Assembly (NCBI RefSeq): GCF_001477655.1
Contig: NZ_CP011266.1
Coordinates: 790,001-854,000 of the forward strand
DNA from: Methanobrevibacter millerae
GTDB taxonomy: Archaea > Methanobacteriota > Methanobacteria > Methanobacteriales > Methanobacteriaceae
Reading direction: 5' to 3'
DNA: 64,000 nt
Below the pieces are notes generated by a model. The model did not search any database, had not been told where the DNA came from, and was given only the letters and a program-made list of their open reading frames with translations. How positions within the stretch are numbered: position 1 is the first letter of the stretch; every line of letters starts with the position of its first letter. The position numbers and the translations under genes were made by a program. This document shows, piece after piece, positions 8,254 to 18,520 of this stretch.

Positions 8254-8793
8254 ATGTCAATTTATGATTTTGAAGTAAAAGATGGTGAAGGAAACATGGT
8301 TTCCTTAAAAGAATACGAAGGAAAAGTATTGTTGATTGTTAATTCAGCAACAAAATGTGGTTTTACTCCACAATACACGGAATTAAATGAAATTTATGCT
8401 GAATTCAATGAACAGGGTTTTGAAATCTTGGATTTCCCATGCAATCAGTTTGGAAGTCAAGCTCCAGGTTCAACTGAAGAAATCACTGAAGTTTGCCGTA
8501 ACAAATGGTTAGTGCCTTATTCAATCTTTGAAAAAATTGATGTAAATGGTGAAAATGCAGATCCATTATTTGAATATCTTAAAAACGAACAGCCATTTAC
8601 TGAAATTACTGGAAAAGGTGCAACAAAACTTAAATTAGTTTTAAAAGCAATAGACAGACATTATAAAGATAATAACGACATTAAATGGAACTTCACTAAA
8701 TTTTTAGTTGACCGAGAGGGTAATGTTGTTCGAAGATTCGAACCGACTGAAGATTTGGGTGATGTAAAATCATCTATTAAAGATTTATTATAA
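8254..8793 (+). CDS. Glutathione peroxidase-like thiol peroxidase
   Basis: The family reduces hydroperoxides; members with a catalytic cysteine usually draw electrons from thioredoxin rather than glutathione. The peroxidatic site is NSATKCGFTPQ (C35), the second signature LDFPCNQFG (C63) is present, a third cysteine lies near residue 81 at the resolving position, and KWNFTKFLVD carries the conserved Trp-Asn. The length of 179 aa is slightly above the usual 155-165. An AGGAG site lies at 8241. Thioredoxin reductase starts 36 bases downstream, supporting a thioredoxin-dependent peroxidase pathway. Confidence 0.9.
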   Translation: MSIYDFEVKDGEGNMVSLKEYEGKVLLIVNSATKCGFTPQYTELNEIYAEFNEQGFEILDFPCNQFGSQAPGSTEEITEVCRNKWLVPYSIFEKIDVNGENADPLFEYLKNEQPFTEITGKGATKLKLVLKAIDRHYKDNNDIKWNFTKFLVDREGNVVRRFEPTEDLGDVKSSIKDLL

Positions 8794-8829
8794 TTTTTAA
8801 TCTTTTTTTTAATTTCAGGTTATGTTAAT

Positions 8830-9741
8830 ATGGAAAAATATGACATTGTAATTGTAGGTGCAGGACCTGGCGGTTTAACCGCGGGAATTTATGCAGGCCG
8901 TCAGGGCACAAAAAATTTGATAATTGACCGTGATCTTGCAGGAGGAATCGGTCGTGAAGTTCCAGAAATGGAAAACTATCCTGGTTTTGATAATATTTCC
9001 GGTTTGGAACTGATTGAAAAAATGAAGGCACAGGCTGTAAAGAACTGTGAACTTCATGAAAATGAAAATGTCCTTGAAATCATAAAAAACGATGATGAAT
9101 ACAGATTCACAATCAAAACAGATAAAGATTCTTATTTAAGTAAAACTGTAATTCTTGCAACAGGAAGCTCCCATAGGGAACTCAATGCCAAAGGCGAAGA
9201 AGAGTTTAAAGGAAAAGGAGTAAGTTACTGTGCAACCTGTGATGGATTTTTCTTCCAGGGAAGAGATATCATCATGGTTGGCGGAGGTAACAGCGCTCTG
9301 CAGGAAGCATTATACCTGAATAATTTAGGTGCCAATGTTACAGTAGTTCACAGAAGAGATGAATTTAGGGCTCAAAAGCACTTACAAGAACAAATTAATG
9401 AAAAAGGCATAAATATTATTTATAATGCTACTGTTGAAGAGATAAAAGGAGACATGCTTGTCGATACTGTTGTTTTAAAAGACACACAAACCGGCGAGCT
9501 ATCTGAATTGCCTATAAGTGGTATATTTATAAGTGTAGGTTACATTCCACATACTGAACTTGCAGAACAATTGGGCGTTAATTTGGATGAATCAGGACAT
9601 ATAATAATCGATAAAGAACAAAAGACCAATATTGATTATGTATATGCAATCGGTGATGTCTGTGTTGGTCTAAAACAGTGGGTTGTTGCATGTGGCGAAG
9701 GTGCAGTTGCTGCAACTTCTGCATATCATGACTTAAAATAA
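8830..9741 (+). CDS. trxB: Thioredoxin-disulfide reductase
   Basis: TrxB transfers electrons from a nicotinamide or deazaflavin donor through FAD to thioredoxin. GAGPGG (10-15) is the FAD dinucleotide loop, SYCATCDG (132-139) holds the redox pair C134/C137, and GGGNSALQEA is the second nucleotide-binding loop. The C-terminal YAIGDVCVGLKQWVVACGEG closes the FAD site. The length of 303 aa is normal. VHRRDEFRAQKH carries the HRRxxxR motif that in bacterial enzymes favours NADPH. It follows the peroxidase gene and is likely co-transcribed with it. Confidence 0.92.
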   Translation: MEKYDIVIVGAGPGGLTAGIYAGRQGTKNLIIDRDLAGGIGREVPEMENYPGFDNISGLELIEKMKAQAVKNCELHENENVLEIIKNDDEYRFTIKTDKDSYLSKTVILATGSSHRELNAKGEEEFKGKGVSYCATCDGFFFQGRDIIMVGGGNSALQEALYLNNLGANVTVVHRRDEFRAQKHLQEQINEKGINIIYNATVEEIKGDMLVDTVVLKDTQTGELSELPISGIFISVGYIPHTELAEQLGVNLDESGHIIIDKEQKTNIDYVYAIGDVCVGLKQWVVACGEGAVAATSAYHDLK

Positions 9742-9772
9742 AAATAAGATAATAAAACTCTTTAAAAGAGTT

Positions 9773-11638
9773 TTATATTAATTTTTGAATTTCTTCACGA
9801 ACAATTTTGTTAACCATACCACCATCGGCTTTACCTTTAAGTTCTTTCATACACATTCCCATTAAAGGTCCCATAGCTCCCATTTGACGTTCTTTAACCA
9901 TAGATTCATTGTTTTGAACAATTCCTGCAATGATTTCAGCAACATCACTTTCACTAAGCATGGTTAAATTGTTTTTCTCTGCAATTTCTGATATTTTCAT
10001 ATCTGGGGCTTTGATTGTTTCAACAGCTAATTTACGCACACTGTCCTTTGCAATTTTACCTTCAGATAAAAGAGTGAATATTCCCTTAAGGTGATCTATG
10101 GTTAAAACATTGATGTCATATCCTTCTCTTTTGATTTCACGTAAGTCGTATGCAAGAAGTGATGCTACTGGTGTTGCATCTACATCAACATCTGCCAAAA
10201 CAGCTTCAAACATGTCTGCTTCCTGTCTTTTAACAAGTTGTGTTGCTAAATCTCCACTTAAAGAATATTCTTTTATGATTCTTTCCTGTTTCACATCAGG
10301 CAATTCTGGCAAATTGTTCGCTATAGGTTCTATTCTGTCTGATGTAATTTTAAATAATGGAATGTCTGTTTCAAGATACATTCTGTTTGCAGTAGGAAGA
10401 GGTCTCATATATTCTGTGTTACCGTCATCCAATGCCTTACGGGTTTCTTCAACAACTCCTTCTAAACCTAAGTTTGCTCTTCTTTTAACTTCTTCTAAAG
10501 CGGATACTGCAATGTCTTCATCATGAGCTACGATAATGAATGCATCATCTTCGCCAATATTTAAGAATTCGGATACCTTATCAACTTCATCTTGAGTAAT
10601 TCCATAAGCAGGCAATTCATCTGAATGGAAAATACCTGAAACGCCACGTTTTTTAGCATAGCTTGCAATTTCAGTACCGAATCTTCTGCCAGGCTGTACT
10701 TCACGACCAATCAAACCATTGTATCCTTTTAATACAACTGCCTTAATTGTTTCAGCGGATTTTAGGATTTTTGATTCAGTGTCTTCAAATAATTCATCCA
10801 AATCATGGATTTCCTCTAACACTTCAGCATTTCTGTTAATTAATTCTTTTTTAATGTCAATTAAAACTAATTGTCTTTGAACTTCTCTTTCAACAATTTC
10901 TGACATTAAATCCAAGTCCTGAACACCTTTAATTTCGACACGTGCTCCTTCAGCAATAGAAATGTTCAAATCCTGTCTAATAGTTCCAAGACCTCTTTTT
11001 ACATTTGTACTTCTCAATATTTGTCCAAGCATATATGCAACTTCATGGACTTGGGCAGGATCATGCATTGAAGGATCTGTTGTAATTTCGGCTAAAGGAA
11101 TACCTAATCTGTCTAATCTGAATTCTGTAAATCCATTTTTGGTTTCAATTCTTCTTGCAGCGTCTTCCTCTAAACCTAAACTTTCAATAACAACTCTCCC
11201 ATATGGTGTATCCAAGTATCCGTCAGTTGCAACCATACCGGTTCTCTGAAATCCTCCGGTGTTACTTCCATCAATAACCTGTTTTCTCATTGTATGGAAC
11301 TCATCTACAATATGCATATTCATCAAGCATGCAATTGTAATACAAATGTCCAATGCTTCTTCGTTTAAACTGTGTGGTGGTTCATCGTCGTTTTCAACAA
11401 GACATGTATGTTTTTCGAAGTTTTCATATTTGAAGTTAAGTCCTCTTAATGATTCCTGGAGAGCTGCACGGTCAATTTCTCCAAGTTCTGACTGTGTTGG
11501 CCTTAATTTTCTTTGAACTAATTCACTGTAATCATCATCAACAAGTTCTGTTTTACATGGACAGAATAATTTATGCTCACTGTTTAATTGTTGGTGAATT
11601 TCAAGTCCCATTTTTAATCCTAATTTATCATAATCCAT
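9773..11638 (-). CDS. gatE: Glu-tRNA(Gln) amidotransferase subunit E
   Basis: GatE, with GatD, converts Glu-tRNA(Gln) to Gln-tRNA(Gln) in archaea. The protein starts [17 protein letters not shown], has the GatB-like kinase core, an AspRS-type insertion and a C-terminal YqeY-like tail ending with helices rich in Lys/Glu ([22 protein letters not shown]). The length of 621 aa is normal for archaeal GatE. It is the last gene of the XRE-acs-vorCBA-gatD-gatE run, 9 bases after gatD. A tRNA-Gln gene, a natural substrate, is encoded at 58985-59056. Confidence 0.95.
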   Translation of the reverse strand: MDYDKLGLKMGLEIHQQLNSEHKLFCPCKTELVDDDYSELVQRKLRPTQSELGEIDRAALQESLRGLNFKYENFEKHTCLVENDDEPPHSLNEEALDICITIACLMNMHIVDEFHTMRKQVIDGSNTGGFQRTGMVATDGYLDTPYGRVVIESLGLEEDAARRIETKNGFTEFRLDRLGIPLAEITTDPSMHDPAQVHEVAYMLGQILRSTNVKRGLGTIRQDLNISIAEGARVEIKGVQDLDLMSEIVEREVQRQLVLIDIKKELINRNAEVLEEIHDLDELFEDTESKILKSAETIKAVVLKGYNGLIGREVQPGRRFGTEIASYAKKRGVSGIFHSDELPAYGITQDEVDKVSEFLNIGEDDAFIIVAHDEDIAVSALEEVKRRANLGLEGVVEETRKALDDGNTEYMRPLPTANRMYLETDIPLFKITSDRIEPIANNLPELPDVKQERIIKEYSLSGDLATQLVKRQEADMFEAVLADVDVDATPVASLLAYDLREIKREGYDINVLTIDHLKGIFTLLSEGKIAKDSVRKLAVETIKAPDMKISEIAEKNNLTMLSESDVAEIIAGIVQNNESMVKERQMGAMGPLMGMCMKELKGKADGGMVNKIVREEIQKLI

Positions 11639-11647
11639 GTTATCACC

Positions 11648-12958
11648 TTAATTCAAGAAATCCTTAATGGAGGATTTTTCTCCAAATTCACCTGCAATGT
11701 TTGTTTGCATAATTTCATTTACTTCTTCACGGCTGTCGCTTTGACCTAATGCCCAGCATAATTTAACATACGCTGTTTCGGGAGTCATGTCTAAAGCAGA
11801 TATTACTCCTGCATCAATGATGTTACGTCCTGTTGAGTAGACATTCATGTTTACTCTTCCGTAGAGACATTGTGATGTCATAACTATTGGGATATTTTCA
11901 TCAGTTGCTCTTTTGAATGAATCAATTAATTCATTTGGAACATGTCCCAAACCGGTTCCTTCAATAACAAGACCTTTATATCCTTTATCAATATGATATT
12001 CAATGAAATCTTTGGAAATTCCGGGGAAACTTTTGATAAATCCGACTTTTTCTTCAATAGCAGTATTCAATTCAAGCTCATTAACTCCTCTTTTGGTGTA
12101 GCTGTAGTCAGGATTAATGCTGACTTTCTTGTTTTGGATTTTAGCTATTGGCTGTGCATTTATGCTTCTGAATGTATCTCTTCTTGAAGTATGCATCTTT
12201 CTTACTTTTGTACCATTATGCAAGTAAGTATATTCATCATTCAGACTTCCATGCATACAGACACAGACTTCAGCAATATCAGATTTTGCAGCAATAACCG
12301 AATCAATTAAATTAATATTAGCATCGCTTGATGGTCTGTCTGAACTTCTTTGAGCTCCGGTAATTATGATTGGTACTGGTGTTTTCAGCATGAAACTGAG
12401 TGCGGCTGAAGTATAGTGCATTGTATCAGTTCCATGAGCTATTACAACTCCATCAGCACCATTGGAAATATCATTAGCTATTTCTTCTGCAGCTTTAACC
12501 CAGTATTCAGGTTTCATGTCTTCACTTAAAATGTTGTATAATGCTTTAACATTATAATTTGCATAATCCAATAATTCAGGATTAGCCTTCACCAAATCAG
12601 ATGCAGTAAATGCAGGGTGAACCGCTCCGGTTCTGTAATCTATAACGGATGATACTGTACCTCCTGTTGAAACAATTGAAATGTTTTGTTTGGATGGATC
12701 AGTTGGAATTTCAGTTTCTCCAAATCCTATTTTTGGTTTTTCTCCTTTCTCAAGAAGTTCTGCTGTGGTATCTTCAATAGCTATACCAATGTTATAACCA
12801 CTGGACAATTTCAAAACCAAATATCCGTCATCAGCATCTTCAGGTCTATCAAGTAAGATTCCTGTGTAGGAGATGTCCTCTTTATTAACTTTGATTTTAT
12901 CTCCTATTCCTAAATTGTAATTTTCTATATATTTTTTTGCATTTTCTTTATATGTCAT
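11648..12958 (-). CDS. gatD: Glu-tRNA(Gln) amidotransferase subunit D
   Basis: GatD is the asparaginase-like subunit that frees ammonia from glutamine for GatE. STGGTVSS and [14 protein letters not shown] hold the two catalytic threonines of the asparaginase fold and the TDT motif. The N-terminal ~75 residues form the small beta-barrel domain typical of GatD and absent from plain asparaginases. The length of 436 aa is normal. The gene lies 9 bases after vorA and 9 before gatE, so it is translated from the same message as the VOR genes. Confidence 0.94.
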   Translation of the reverse strand: MTYKENAKKYIENYNLGIGDKIKVNKEDISYTGILLDRPEDADDGYLVLKLSSGYNIGIAIEDTTAELLEKGEKPKIGFGETEIPTDPSKQNISIVSTGGTVSSVIDYRTGAVHPAFTASDLVKANPELLDYANYNVKALYNILSEDMKPEYWVKAAEEIANDISNGADGVVIAHGTDTMHYTSAALSFMLKTPVPIIITGAQRSSDRPSSDANINLIDSVIAAKSDIAEVCVCMHGSLNDEYTYLHNGTKVRKMHTSRRDTFRSINAQPIAKIQNKKVSINPDYSYTKRGVNELELNTAIEEKVGFIKSFPGISKDFIEYHIDKGYKGLVIEGTGLGHVPNELIDSFKRATDENIPIVMTSQCLYGRVNMNVYSTGRNIIDAGVISALDMTPETAYVKLCWALGQSDSREEVNEIMQTNIAGEFGEKSSIKDFLN

Positions 12959-12967
12959 TAAATCACA

Positions 12968-14416
12968 CTATGAATTGTTTTTAATCCATTCTGCTCCAGC
13001 TTTTAATACTTCAATGTTAACATCTATAACTTTTGGTTTTGATGCAAACATTTCTCGGATAGCATTTTCATAGGATTCACGTTTTAAAACATCACCTAAT
13101 TCTGTTAAAGCACCTAAAAGTGCGGTATTTGCAGTTCTAGCATTTCCATGTTCTTCTGCAATATCCACGCATGGCATTGCAATAACTTTAACGTCCCTAT
13201 CAGTTTCAAAATCACCAATTTTTGCATCGTAAAGTATAACTCCTCCATCTTTAACATCCTGTGAGAATTGTTCTAATGAAGGTTTGTTCAAAGCAATGAG
13301 AATGTCAATATCGTCAACTACGGGAGTTCCTATTGTTTCATTTGAGATTACAACAGAACAATTGGATTTTCCTCCTCTTTGTTCAGGTCCGTAACTAGGA
13401 TACCAGGACACGTGTTTTCCTTCAGCACATGCAGCCTGAGCTATTGTGAGTCCTGCACTTAAAACTCCTTGACCACCAAATCCAGAGACTTTAATGCTTA
13501 CAGGTTCAATCTCATCATCAACATAGCCAGAATCATCCTGCCTATTCACGTTAAATATTTTGTCAAGTGATTCTGTAGTAAAGTCACTTTCGGGTCTTTT
13601 AACAGGATCTTTTTTGTATAAGTTATTTCTGAAGTTTTTAACAGGGAATTCTTTTTCCATCTGGTTTTCAATAAATTCTTGAGCTCTTTTAACGTCTTGT
13701 TTTAGGTTTGTAGGGCAAGGGGATAAAATTTCAACAAAGGAATATCCTTTACCTTCTTTTTGAACGGTTAATGCCTGTTTGATTGCATATTTTGCAAGCC
13801 TAATTTTTAATGGATTGGCAAGAGATACTCTTTCAATAAATACAGGTGCTTTTAATGTATTGATTAATTCACACATGTGGGTAGGATGTCCTGCATAATC
13901 GGGATCTCTTCCAGTCTGACATGTAACTGTTTTTTCACCTATTAGTGTTGTTGGAGCCATTTGTCCACCAGTCATTCCGTAAACTGTATTGTTTACAAAA
14001 AATACTGCTATTTTTTCTCCTCTGTTAGCAGCCTGTAATGTTTCATTCAAACCGATGGATGCTAAATCTCCGTCTCCTTGATAGCTCATTACGATTGCAT
14101 TATCTTCGGCTCTTGAAATACCTGTAGCTACAGCAGGTGCTCTTCCATGAGCAGTTTGGAAGTTTCCACAGTTAAAGTAGAAATATGCATATACTGAACA
14201 TCCGACGGGTGAAATCATAACACATCTCTCCTGGATTCCAAGCTCGTCCATACATTCAGCAATTAATTTATGTATAATTCCATGTCCACAACCGGCACAA
14301 TAATGGGTTGATGTTGTGTTTGTTCCTTTTCTAGGATAATCTTCTAAAAGGGATTGTGGATTTCTACGTATTTGCAATTCATAATCTTTATTGTTTTTTA
14401 AATCTTCAATATTCAT
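12968..14416 (-). CDS. vorA: 2-oxoisovalerate:ferredoxin oxidoreductase, fused TPP and gamma subunit
   Basis: VOR interconverts branched 2-oxoacids and acyl-CoA plus CO2 with ferredoxin. The N-terminal half is the TPP-binding subunit: CAGCGHG (41-47) and [12 protein letters not shown] to [12 protein letters not shown] span the TPP/Mg site. The C-terminal half (about 300-482) is the gamma subunit, with [12 protein letters not shown] and [14 protein letters not shown]. This beta-gamma fusion of about 480 aa is the arrangement of VorA in Methanothermobacter. It sits between vorB (12 bases) and gatD (9 bases). Confidence 0.93.
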   Translation of the reverse strand: MNIEDLKNNKDYELQIRRNPQSLLEDYPRKGTNTTSTHYCAGCGHGIIHKLIAECMDELGIQERCVMISPVGCSVYAYFYFNCGNFQTAHGRAPAVATGISRAEDNAIVMSYQGDGDLASIGLNETLQAANRGEKIAVFFVNNTVYGMTGGQMAPTTLIGEKTVTCQTGRDPDYAGHPTHMCELINTLKAPVFIERVSLANPLKIRLAKYAIKQALTVQKEGKGYSFVEILSPCPTNLKQDVKRAQEFIENQMEKEFPVKNFRNNLYKKDPVKRPESDFTTESLDKIFNVNRQDDSGYVDDEIEPVSIKVSGFGGQGVLSAGLTIAQAACAEGKHVSWYPSYGPEQRGGKSNCSVVISNETIGTPVVDDIDILIALNKPSLEQFSQDVKDGGVILYDAKIGDFETDRDVKVIAMPCVDIAEEHGNARTANTALLGALTELGDVLKRESYENAIREMFASKPKVIDVNIEVLKAGAEWIKNNS

Positions 14417-14428
14417 TTTTCCACATCC

Positions 14429-15544
14429 TTAATCTATTATATTGGGGCTTGCTTTTTCGTCACTTCTTTTAGATGTATCTATTGTTTCATCTTCAAATCC
14501 AGCAATTTCATAAATTTTTGCAAGCACATGCTTTAGCTCAATTAAATTTCCACCCATCCTATTGACGAGGTGTGTGTCTTCTTTTCTTAAAGCTGCAAAC
14601 TGAACATCAGCTAATAATTGGCCGTTACTCATTTCCACGGATATGAAACTAACTCCTTTATCAGCAAGTTCTTTTACTCTTTCTGCTGGGAATGGGGATA
14701 ATGTAATAGGTCTTAAAAGTCCAACTTTTAATCCATTTTCACGGCTTTTGTCAACAGCAGATCTTGCAATTCTACTGCTAATACCATATGATACTAATAC
14801 AATGTCCGCATCTTCAACTTGATACTCATCAACAATAACTTCTTCTGCGTCAATTTTCGCATATTTTTCCTGAAGTTCATAGTTGAAATCTTCCAAATCA
14901 TTAAAGTCATTGAAAATTGAAGTAATAAGATTTTTCATGGTTTTTTTATTCCCTCTAACTGCCCATGATTCATCAATTTCAGGTTTAATAGCTTTTTTTG
15001 GGAATTCTAATGGTTCTGCCATTTGTCCAAGAGTACCGTCTGCTAAAACAACAACAGGGTTTCTCCATTTATCAGCAAGCTCAAATGCTTTCATTGTTAA
15101 ATCACACATTTCCTGAACACTGTTTGGAGCAAGGACAATGTTTTTGTAGTTTCCATGCCCACCACCTTTAACAATCTGGTTGTAATCTCCTTGTTCAGGT
15201 CCGATATTTCCAAGACCCGGTCCAGCTCTCATGATATCAACTATGACTGCAGGTAATTCAGCACCGGCTAAGTAAGTAAAACCCTCTTGCATTAAACTGA
15301 TACCAGGGCCTGATGAAGCAGTCATAACTCGGTGTCCAGTACCTGATGCACCATAAACCATGTTAATTGAAGCTTCTTCACTTTCAGCTTGAACAAAGTT
15401 TCTTCCAACCATTGGGAAATATTTTGATGCTTCGTGCAAGATTTCACTTGCAGGAGTTATCGGGTATCCAAAGAAACAGTCACAGCCAGCATACATTGCA
15501 CCAATGATAACCGCAGTATTTCCTTTAACCATTTGATTTGTCAT
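14429..15544 (-). CDS. vorB: 2-oxoisovalerate:ferredoxin oxidoreductase, alpha-type subunit
   Basis: This 371-aa protein is the pyrimidine-binding subunit of the 2-oxoacid:ferredoxin oxidoreductase family. [19 protein letters not shown] near the N-terminus is the signature in which the YPITP motif contacts substrate and TPP, and [13 protein letters not shown] follows. It begins directly after vorC with no gap and lies 12 bases before vorA, so the three subunits are made together. Branched-chain specificity rests on the vorCBA order rather than on active-site residues. Confidence 0.92.
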   Translation of the reverse strand: MTNQMVKGNTAVIIGAMYAGCDCFFGYPITPASEILHEASKYFPMVGRNFVQAESEEASINMVYGASGTGHRVMTASSGPGISLMQEGFTYLAGAELPAVIVDIMRAGPGLGNIGPEQGDYNQIVKGGGHGNYKNIVLAPNSVQEMCDLTMKAFELADKWRNPVVVLADGTLGQMAEPLEFPKKAIKPEIDESWAVRGNKKTMKNLITSIFNDFNDLEDFNYELQEKYAKIDAEEVIVDEYQVEDADIVLVSYGISSRIARSAVDKSRENGLKVGLLRPITLSPFPAERVKELADKGVSFISVEMSNGQLLADVQFAALRKEDTHLVNRMGGNLIELKHVLAKIYEIAGFEDETIDTSKRSDEKASPNIID

Positions 15545-15832
15545 TTATTTTCCCCCTTTGTTAGCTACTTTAGCTTTAATCATTTTTCCAACTTTATCAT
15601 CAACAACTTTTTTAAATTGATGTACTTCAAGCGCTAATGGTTCTGGGCATGTAAAGTAACAATCTTTACATCCGGTACAACCATATCCACTGTAGTAAGC
15701 ATACTGATATCCTGCATTGTTCATTTCATCACTTAACAGGATTGCATTTTGGGGACATCCAACTATACATCTTTGGCATCCTTTGCATTCTTCTAAGTTA
15801 ATTACAGGAAAAGATATCTCTTCATCTGCCAT
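15545..15832 (-). CDS. vorC: 2-oxoisovalerate:ferredoxin oxidoreductase, ferredoxin subunit
   Basis: The 95-aa delta-type subunit carries two [4Fe-4S] motifs, CKGCQRCIVGCPQNA and CTGCKDCYFTCPEP, and would wire the TPP site to external ferredoxin. AGGAG lies 6 bases before ATG. It follows the acyl-CoA ligase after 9 bases and abuts vorB exactly. Confidence 0.92.
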   Translation of the reverse strand: MADEEISFPVINLEECKGCQRCIVGCPQNAILLSDEMNNAGYQYAYYSGYGCTGCKDCYFTCPEPLALEVHQFKKVVDDKVGKMIKAKVANKGGK

Positions 15833-15841
15833 TTTAATCTC

Positions 15842-17509
15842 CTATTGATTTTTGTCTTTATCTCTTATTTCTACTCTTCTTATTTTACCACTGATTGTTT
15901 CTGGAATTTCATCCACATATTCAATCATTCTTGGGTATTTATAAGGAGCTGTAACACGTTTAACATGATTTTGTATGTCTTTTGTAAGTTCTTCTGAAGG
16001 TTCGAAACCTGGTTGTAATATAATAGTTGCTTTTACAATTTGACCTCTAACTTCATCGGGATATGCTGTAATTGCACAGTTAGAAACTGCTTCATGTGAT
16101 AAAACTGCACTTTCTACTTCATAAGGTCCAATACGATAACCTGATGATTTGATAATGTCATCATTTCTTCCAACAAAGTGAACATATCCATCTTCATCTA
16201 TCCATGCTGTATCTCCGCAGTGGTAATATCCATGATGGATTTGTTTTTTGTATTTTTCTTCATCGTTAACATAATCTTTGAACAATCCTGGATTTGGACC
16301 ATCATTCATTTTAAAACAAAGTTCTCCTTCTTCCCCAATTTCAACTCTGTTGTGATCTTCATCTAGTAATTGTAAATTAAATAATGGGGAAGGTTTTCCG
16401 ATAGAAGCAACTTTTGCATCTAACCAAATGAATGTACCAATGGATAATGTTGTTTCTGTTTGTCCGAATCCTTCTTTAATTCTAAGACCGGATATGTCAT
16501 AAAATCTTTCAGATACTTCTGGTGGGAGTGGTTCACCTGCTGTTGTAACATATTTTAAATTTGAAAGGTCATAACCTTCAATGTTCTCTTTAATTATGAA
16601 TCTGTAAATTGTAGGTGGTGCACAGAAAGTATCTACTTTATATTCAATGATTTTATCAAGTAATTTTATTCCATTGAATCTTTCGTAATCATAAATGAAT
16701 ACTGCGGTTCCGGCAATCCATTGTCCATAAAGGTTTCCCCATACGGCTTTCCCCCAACCTGTATCTGCTGCAGTATGATGAATTCCATCTTCAACAACAT
16801 TATGCCAGTATTTAGCTGTTGGGATATGTCCTAATGAGTAAGTATGTTTATGTGAAACCATTTTTGGAAGTCCGCTGGTTCCTGATGTGAAGTAAATTAA
16901 AAATATTTCTTCCGCATATGTCTTATCTTCTCCAGTTGGCCTTTCAAATACAGGGCTTTGCTCTTCAATTGATTTATTGAAGTTAATCCAACCTTCTCTG
17001 TCAGTTTCAATTACTAATTTTTTCAAATCAATATCTAATTCTTTTTGAGCTTCTTCATAATCAGGGAGCAATGAATCTTCTTCTACAGACACTACCATTT
17101 TCACATTTGCCTGTTTTAGTCTAAAATCAATATCATGAAGTTTTAACATATGAGTTCCGGGAATAGCTATTGCTCCGATTTTGTGCAATGCCACCATACA
17201 GAACCAGAATTCATATCTGTTTTTCAAGGTAAGCATTACACAATCGCCTTTTTTAATTCCTAAACTTTTGAATAGATTTGCGGTTTTATTGGAATATTCT
17301 TTCATTTCTTTGAAAGTGAAAATGTGTTCTTCATTATTGTCATTAGTCCAAATTAAAGCGATTTTGTCCGGATCAATTTCAGCATATTTGTCAACTACGT
17401 CAAACCCAAAATTATATTCTTCATCATATTTGAGTTTAAAATTCTTGTAAAAATCTTCATATGAGTTAAAATCAACTCTTTCAACAAAATCTCCTATTAC
17501 AGATGTCAT
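15842..17509 (-). CDS. Acyl-CoA synthetase (AMP-forming)
   Basis: The enzyme activates a carboxylic acid to acyl-CoA through an acyl-adenylate. Motifs: IYFTSGTSGLPKMVSHKH (P-loop of the ANL superfamily), EGFGQTE, GRNDDIIKSSGYRIGPYEVE (hinge), and SGKIRR with the catalytic lysine near the C-terminus. The length of 555 aa and GWGKAVWGNLYG resemble medium-chain/acetyl-CoA synthetases. The neighbours vorCBA suggest branched short-chain acids (isobutyrate, 2-methylbutyrate) as substrates, which VOR could carboxylate to 2-oxoacids for valine and isoleucine; this is inference from context. Confidence 0.9.
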   Translation of the reverse strand: MTSVIGDFVERVDFNSYEDFYKNFKLKYDEEYNFGFDVVDKYAEIDPDKIALIWTNDNNEEHIFTFKEMKEYSNKTANLFKSLGIKKGDCVMLTLKNRYEFWFCMVALHKIGAIAIPGTHMLKLHDIDFRLKQANVKMVVSVEEDSLLPDYEEAQKELDIDLKKLVIETDREGWINFNKSIEEQSPVFERPTGEDKTYAEEIFLIYFTSGTSGLPKMVSHKHTYSLGHIPTAKYWHNVVEDGIHHTAADTGWGKAVWGNLYGQWIAGTAVFIYDYERFNGIKLLDKIIEYKVDTFCAPPTIYRFIIKENIEGYDLSNLKYVTTAGEPLPPEVSERFYDISGLRIKEGFGQTETTLSIGTFIWLDAKVASIGKPSPLFNLQLLDEDHNRVEIGEEGELCFKMNDGPNPGLFKDYVNDEEKYKKQIHHGYYHCGDTAWIDEDGYVHFVGRNDDIIKSSGYRIGPYEVESAVLSHEAVSNCAITAYPDEVRGQIVKATIILQPGFEPSEELTKDIQNHVKRVTAPYKYPRMIEYVDEIPETISGKIRRVEIRDKDKNQ

Positions 17510-17521
17510 ACTTATTACCTT

Positions 17522-18082
17522 CTACATTAGTACAGCTAAAAATTTAGCGGGTTTGTCATTAAGTGCTACCATTGCATGTCTATGTGTTGAATCAAAAAAT
17601 ATTGAATCACCCTCATTTAAAATAATTTCGTTATTGTGAATGTAAATTTTAACTGTTCCTTCAAGAACATAATTGAATTCTTGTCCTGGATGTGCATTTA
17701 ATGAAGGAATTGGATTTTTTTCAGGATCTACTGTAACTAAAAAAGTTTCTGCTTTTTTGTGAATAAATTTAGAACATAAATTTTCATGATTATATTCTTT
17801 TCTTCTCTCTACTGAAACACCTTTGTTTGCACGTGTGACATCAAAGATGCTCATCCTACTTTCTTCACCAGTTAAAAGTAAACTTAAATCTACTTGGAAT
17901 TTATTAGCAATTTCGTAAATAAAACTTGCAGGAATGTCAACTTCCCCAGTTTCATATTGGGTGTATGTTTTCGCATCAACATTTAATTCTTGTGCGATAT
18001 CTTGTACTGAAATATCAGAAAGTTCTCTTAATTCTTTAATTCTATTTCCAATATCTTTGTTATATTCATTCATGATTAACAC
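17522..18082 (-). CDS. XRE-family regulator with C-terminal cupin domain
   Basis: The 186-aa protein has an N-terminal XRE helix-turn-helix (about 10-65: [19 protein letters not shown] with the [14 protein letters not shown] recognition part) and a cupin barrel (about 110-185: [32 protein letters not shown]). In this family the cupin usually senses a small metabolite. It is the first gene of a seven-gene run and lies 12 bases before the acyl-CoA ligase, so the natural guess is control of acs-vor-gat by a carboxylate or acyl-CoA. The start is ATG. Confidence 0.9.
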   Translation of the reverse strand: MLIMNEYNKDIGNRIKELRELSDISVQDIAQELNVDAKTYTQYETGEVDIPASFIYEIANKFQVDLSLLLTGEESRMSIFDVTRANKGVSVERRKEYNHENLCSKFIHKKAETFLVTVDPEKNPIPSLNAHPGQEFNYVLEGTVKIYIHNNEIILNEGDSIFFDSTHRHAMVALNDKPAKFLAVLM

Positions 18083-18090
18083 CTTAAGTC

Positions 18091-18110
18091 TATAACATAT
18101 AATAGTTATA
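18091..18110. promoter_or_regulatory. Inverted repeat before the XRE-acs-vor-gat operon
   Basis: TATAAC-N8-GTTATA lies 8-28 bases upstream of the XRE start codon (minus strand). The arms are perfect but AT-rich, so the site may be an autoregulatory operator or chance. The rest of 18111-18330 is AT-rich promoter space with TATA-like runs. Confidence 0.35.
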
Positions 18111-18340
18111 TATTATATTTTATATAAGTCTTGTTAAAAACGGTTATAATTTACCTAAATTTATTTATTTTTTCCAAAATATGTTTATTTTTATCAAAAA
18201 TTATTTTTTAATGTATGAAAGTAATGTATTTTGAATAAAGGTGTGATGTATTTATTTGTTTTCAGTGTTATAAACTGTCTATAAATGTATCAAAAAGATA
18301 TAAATTAAATACATCTGTTAACTATTCAAATGTGATATTT

Positions 18341-18520
18341 ATGAATGATAAAACAAAACGTGCATTGGAAATTATAATGTTGAATTCTGGCAAAAATTTT
18401 AAAAAAATTGATAAAATATATTATAAACTTTCTGCTGAAGATTGCAAATTAATCAGACAGGAATTAAAAAAGGAATATCCATATTTTGATTTGATTAAAT
18501 GGATGAATAATAACAAATAA
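18341..18520 (+). CDS. Small basic hypothetical protein
   Basis: I do not recognise this 59-aa protein. It begins MNDKTKRALEII and is rich in lysine, with a predicted helical middle (SAEDCKLIRQELKKEY). A GTG three codons upstream (18332) is open, but TGTGAT just before ATG 18341 looks like the ribosome site. Its stop codon abuts the stop of the convergent TPR gene with no gap. Confidence 0.5.
   Translation: MNDKTKRALEIIMLNSGKNFKKIDKIYYKLSAEDCKLIRQELKKEYPYFDLIKWMNNNK

Noticed and set aside
10098-10526. 142-codon open frame on the plus strand within gatE
   Set aside because: It is antisense to a fully conserved gene, has no ribosome site and a Ser/Leu-rich composition typical of a shadow frame.
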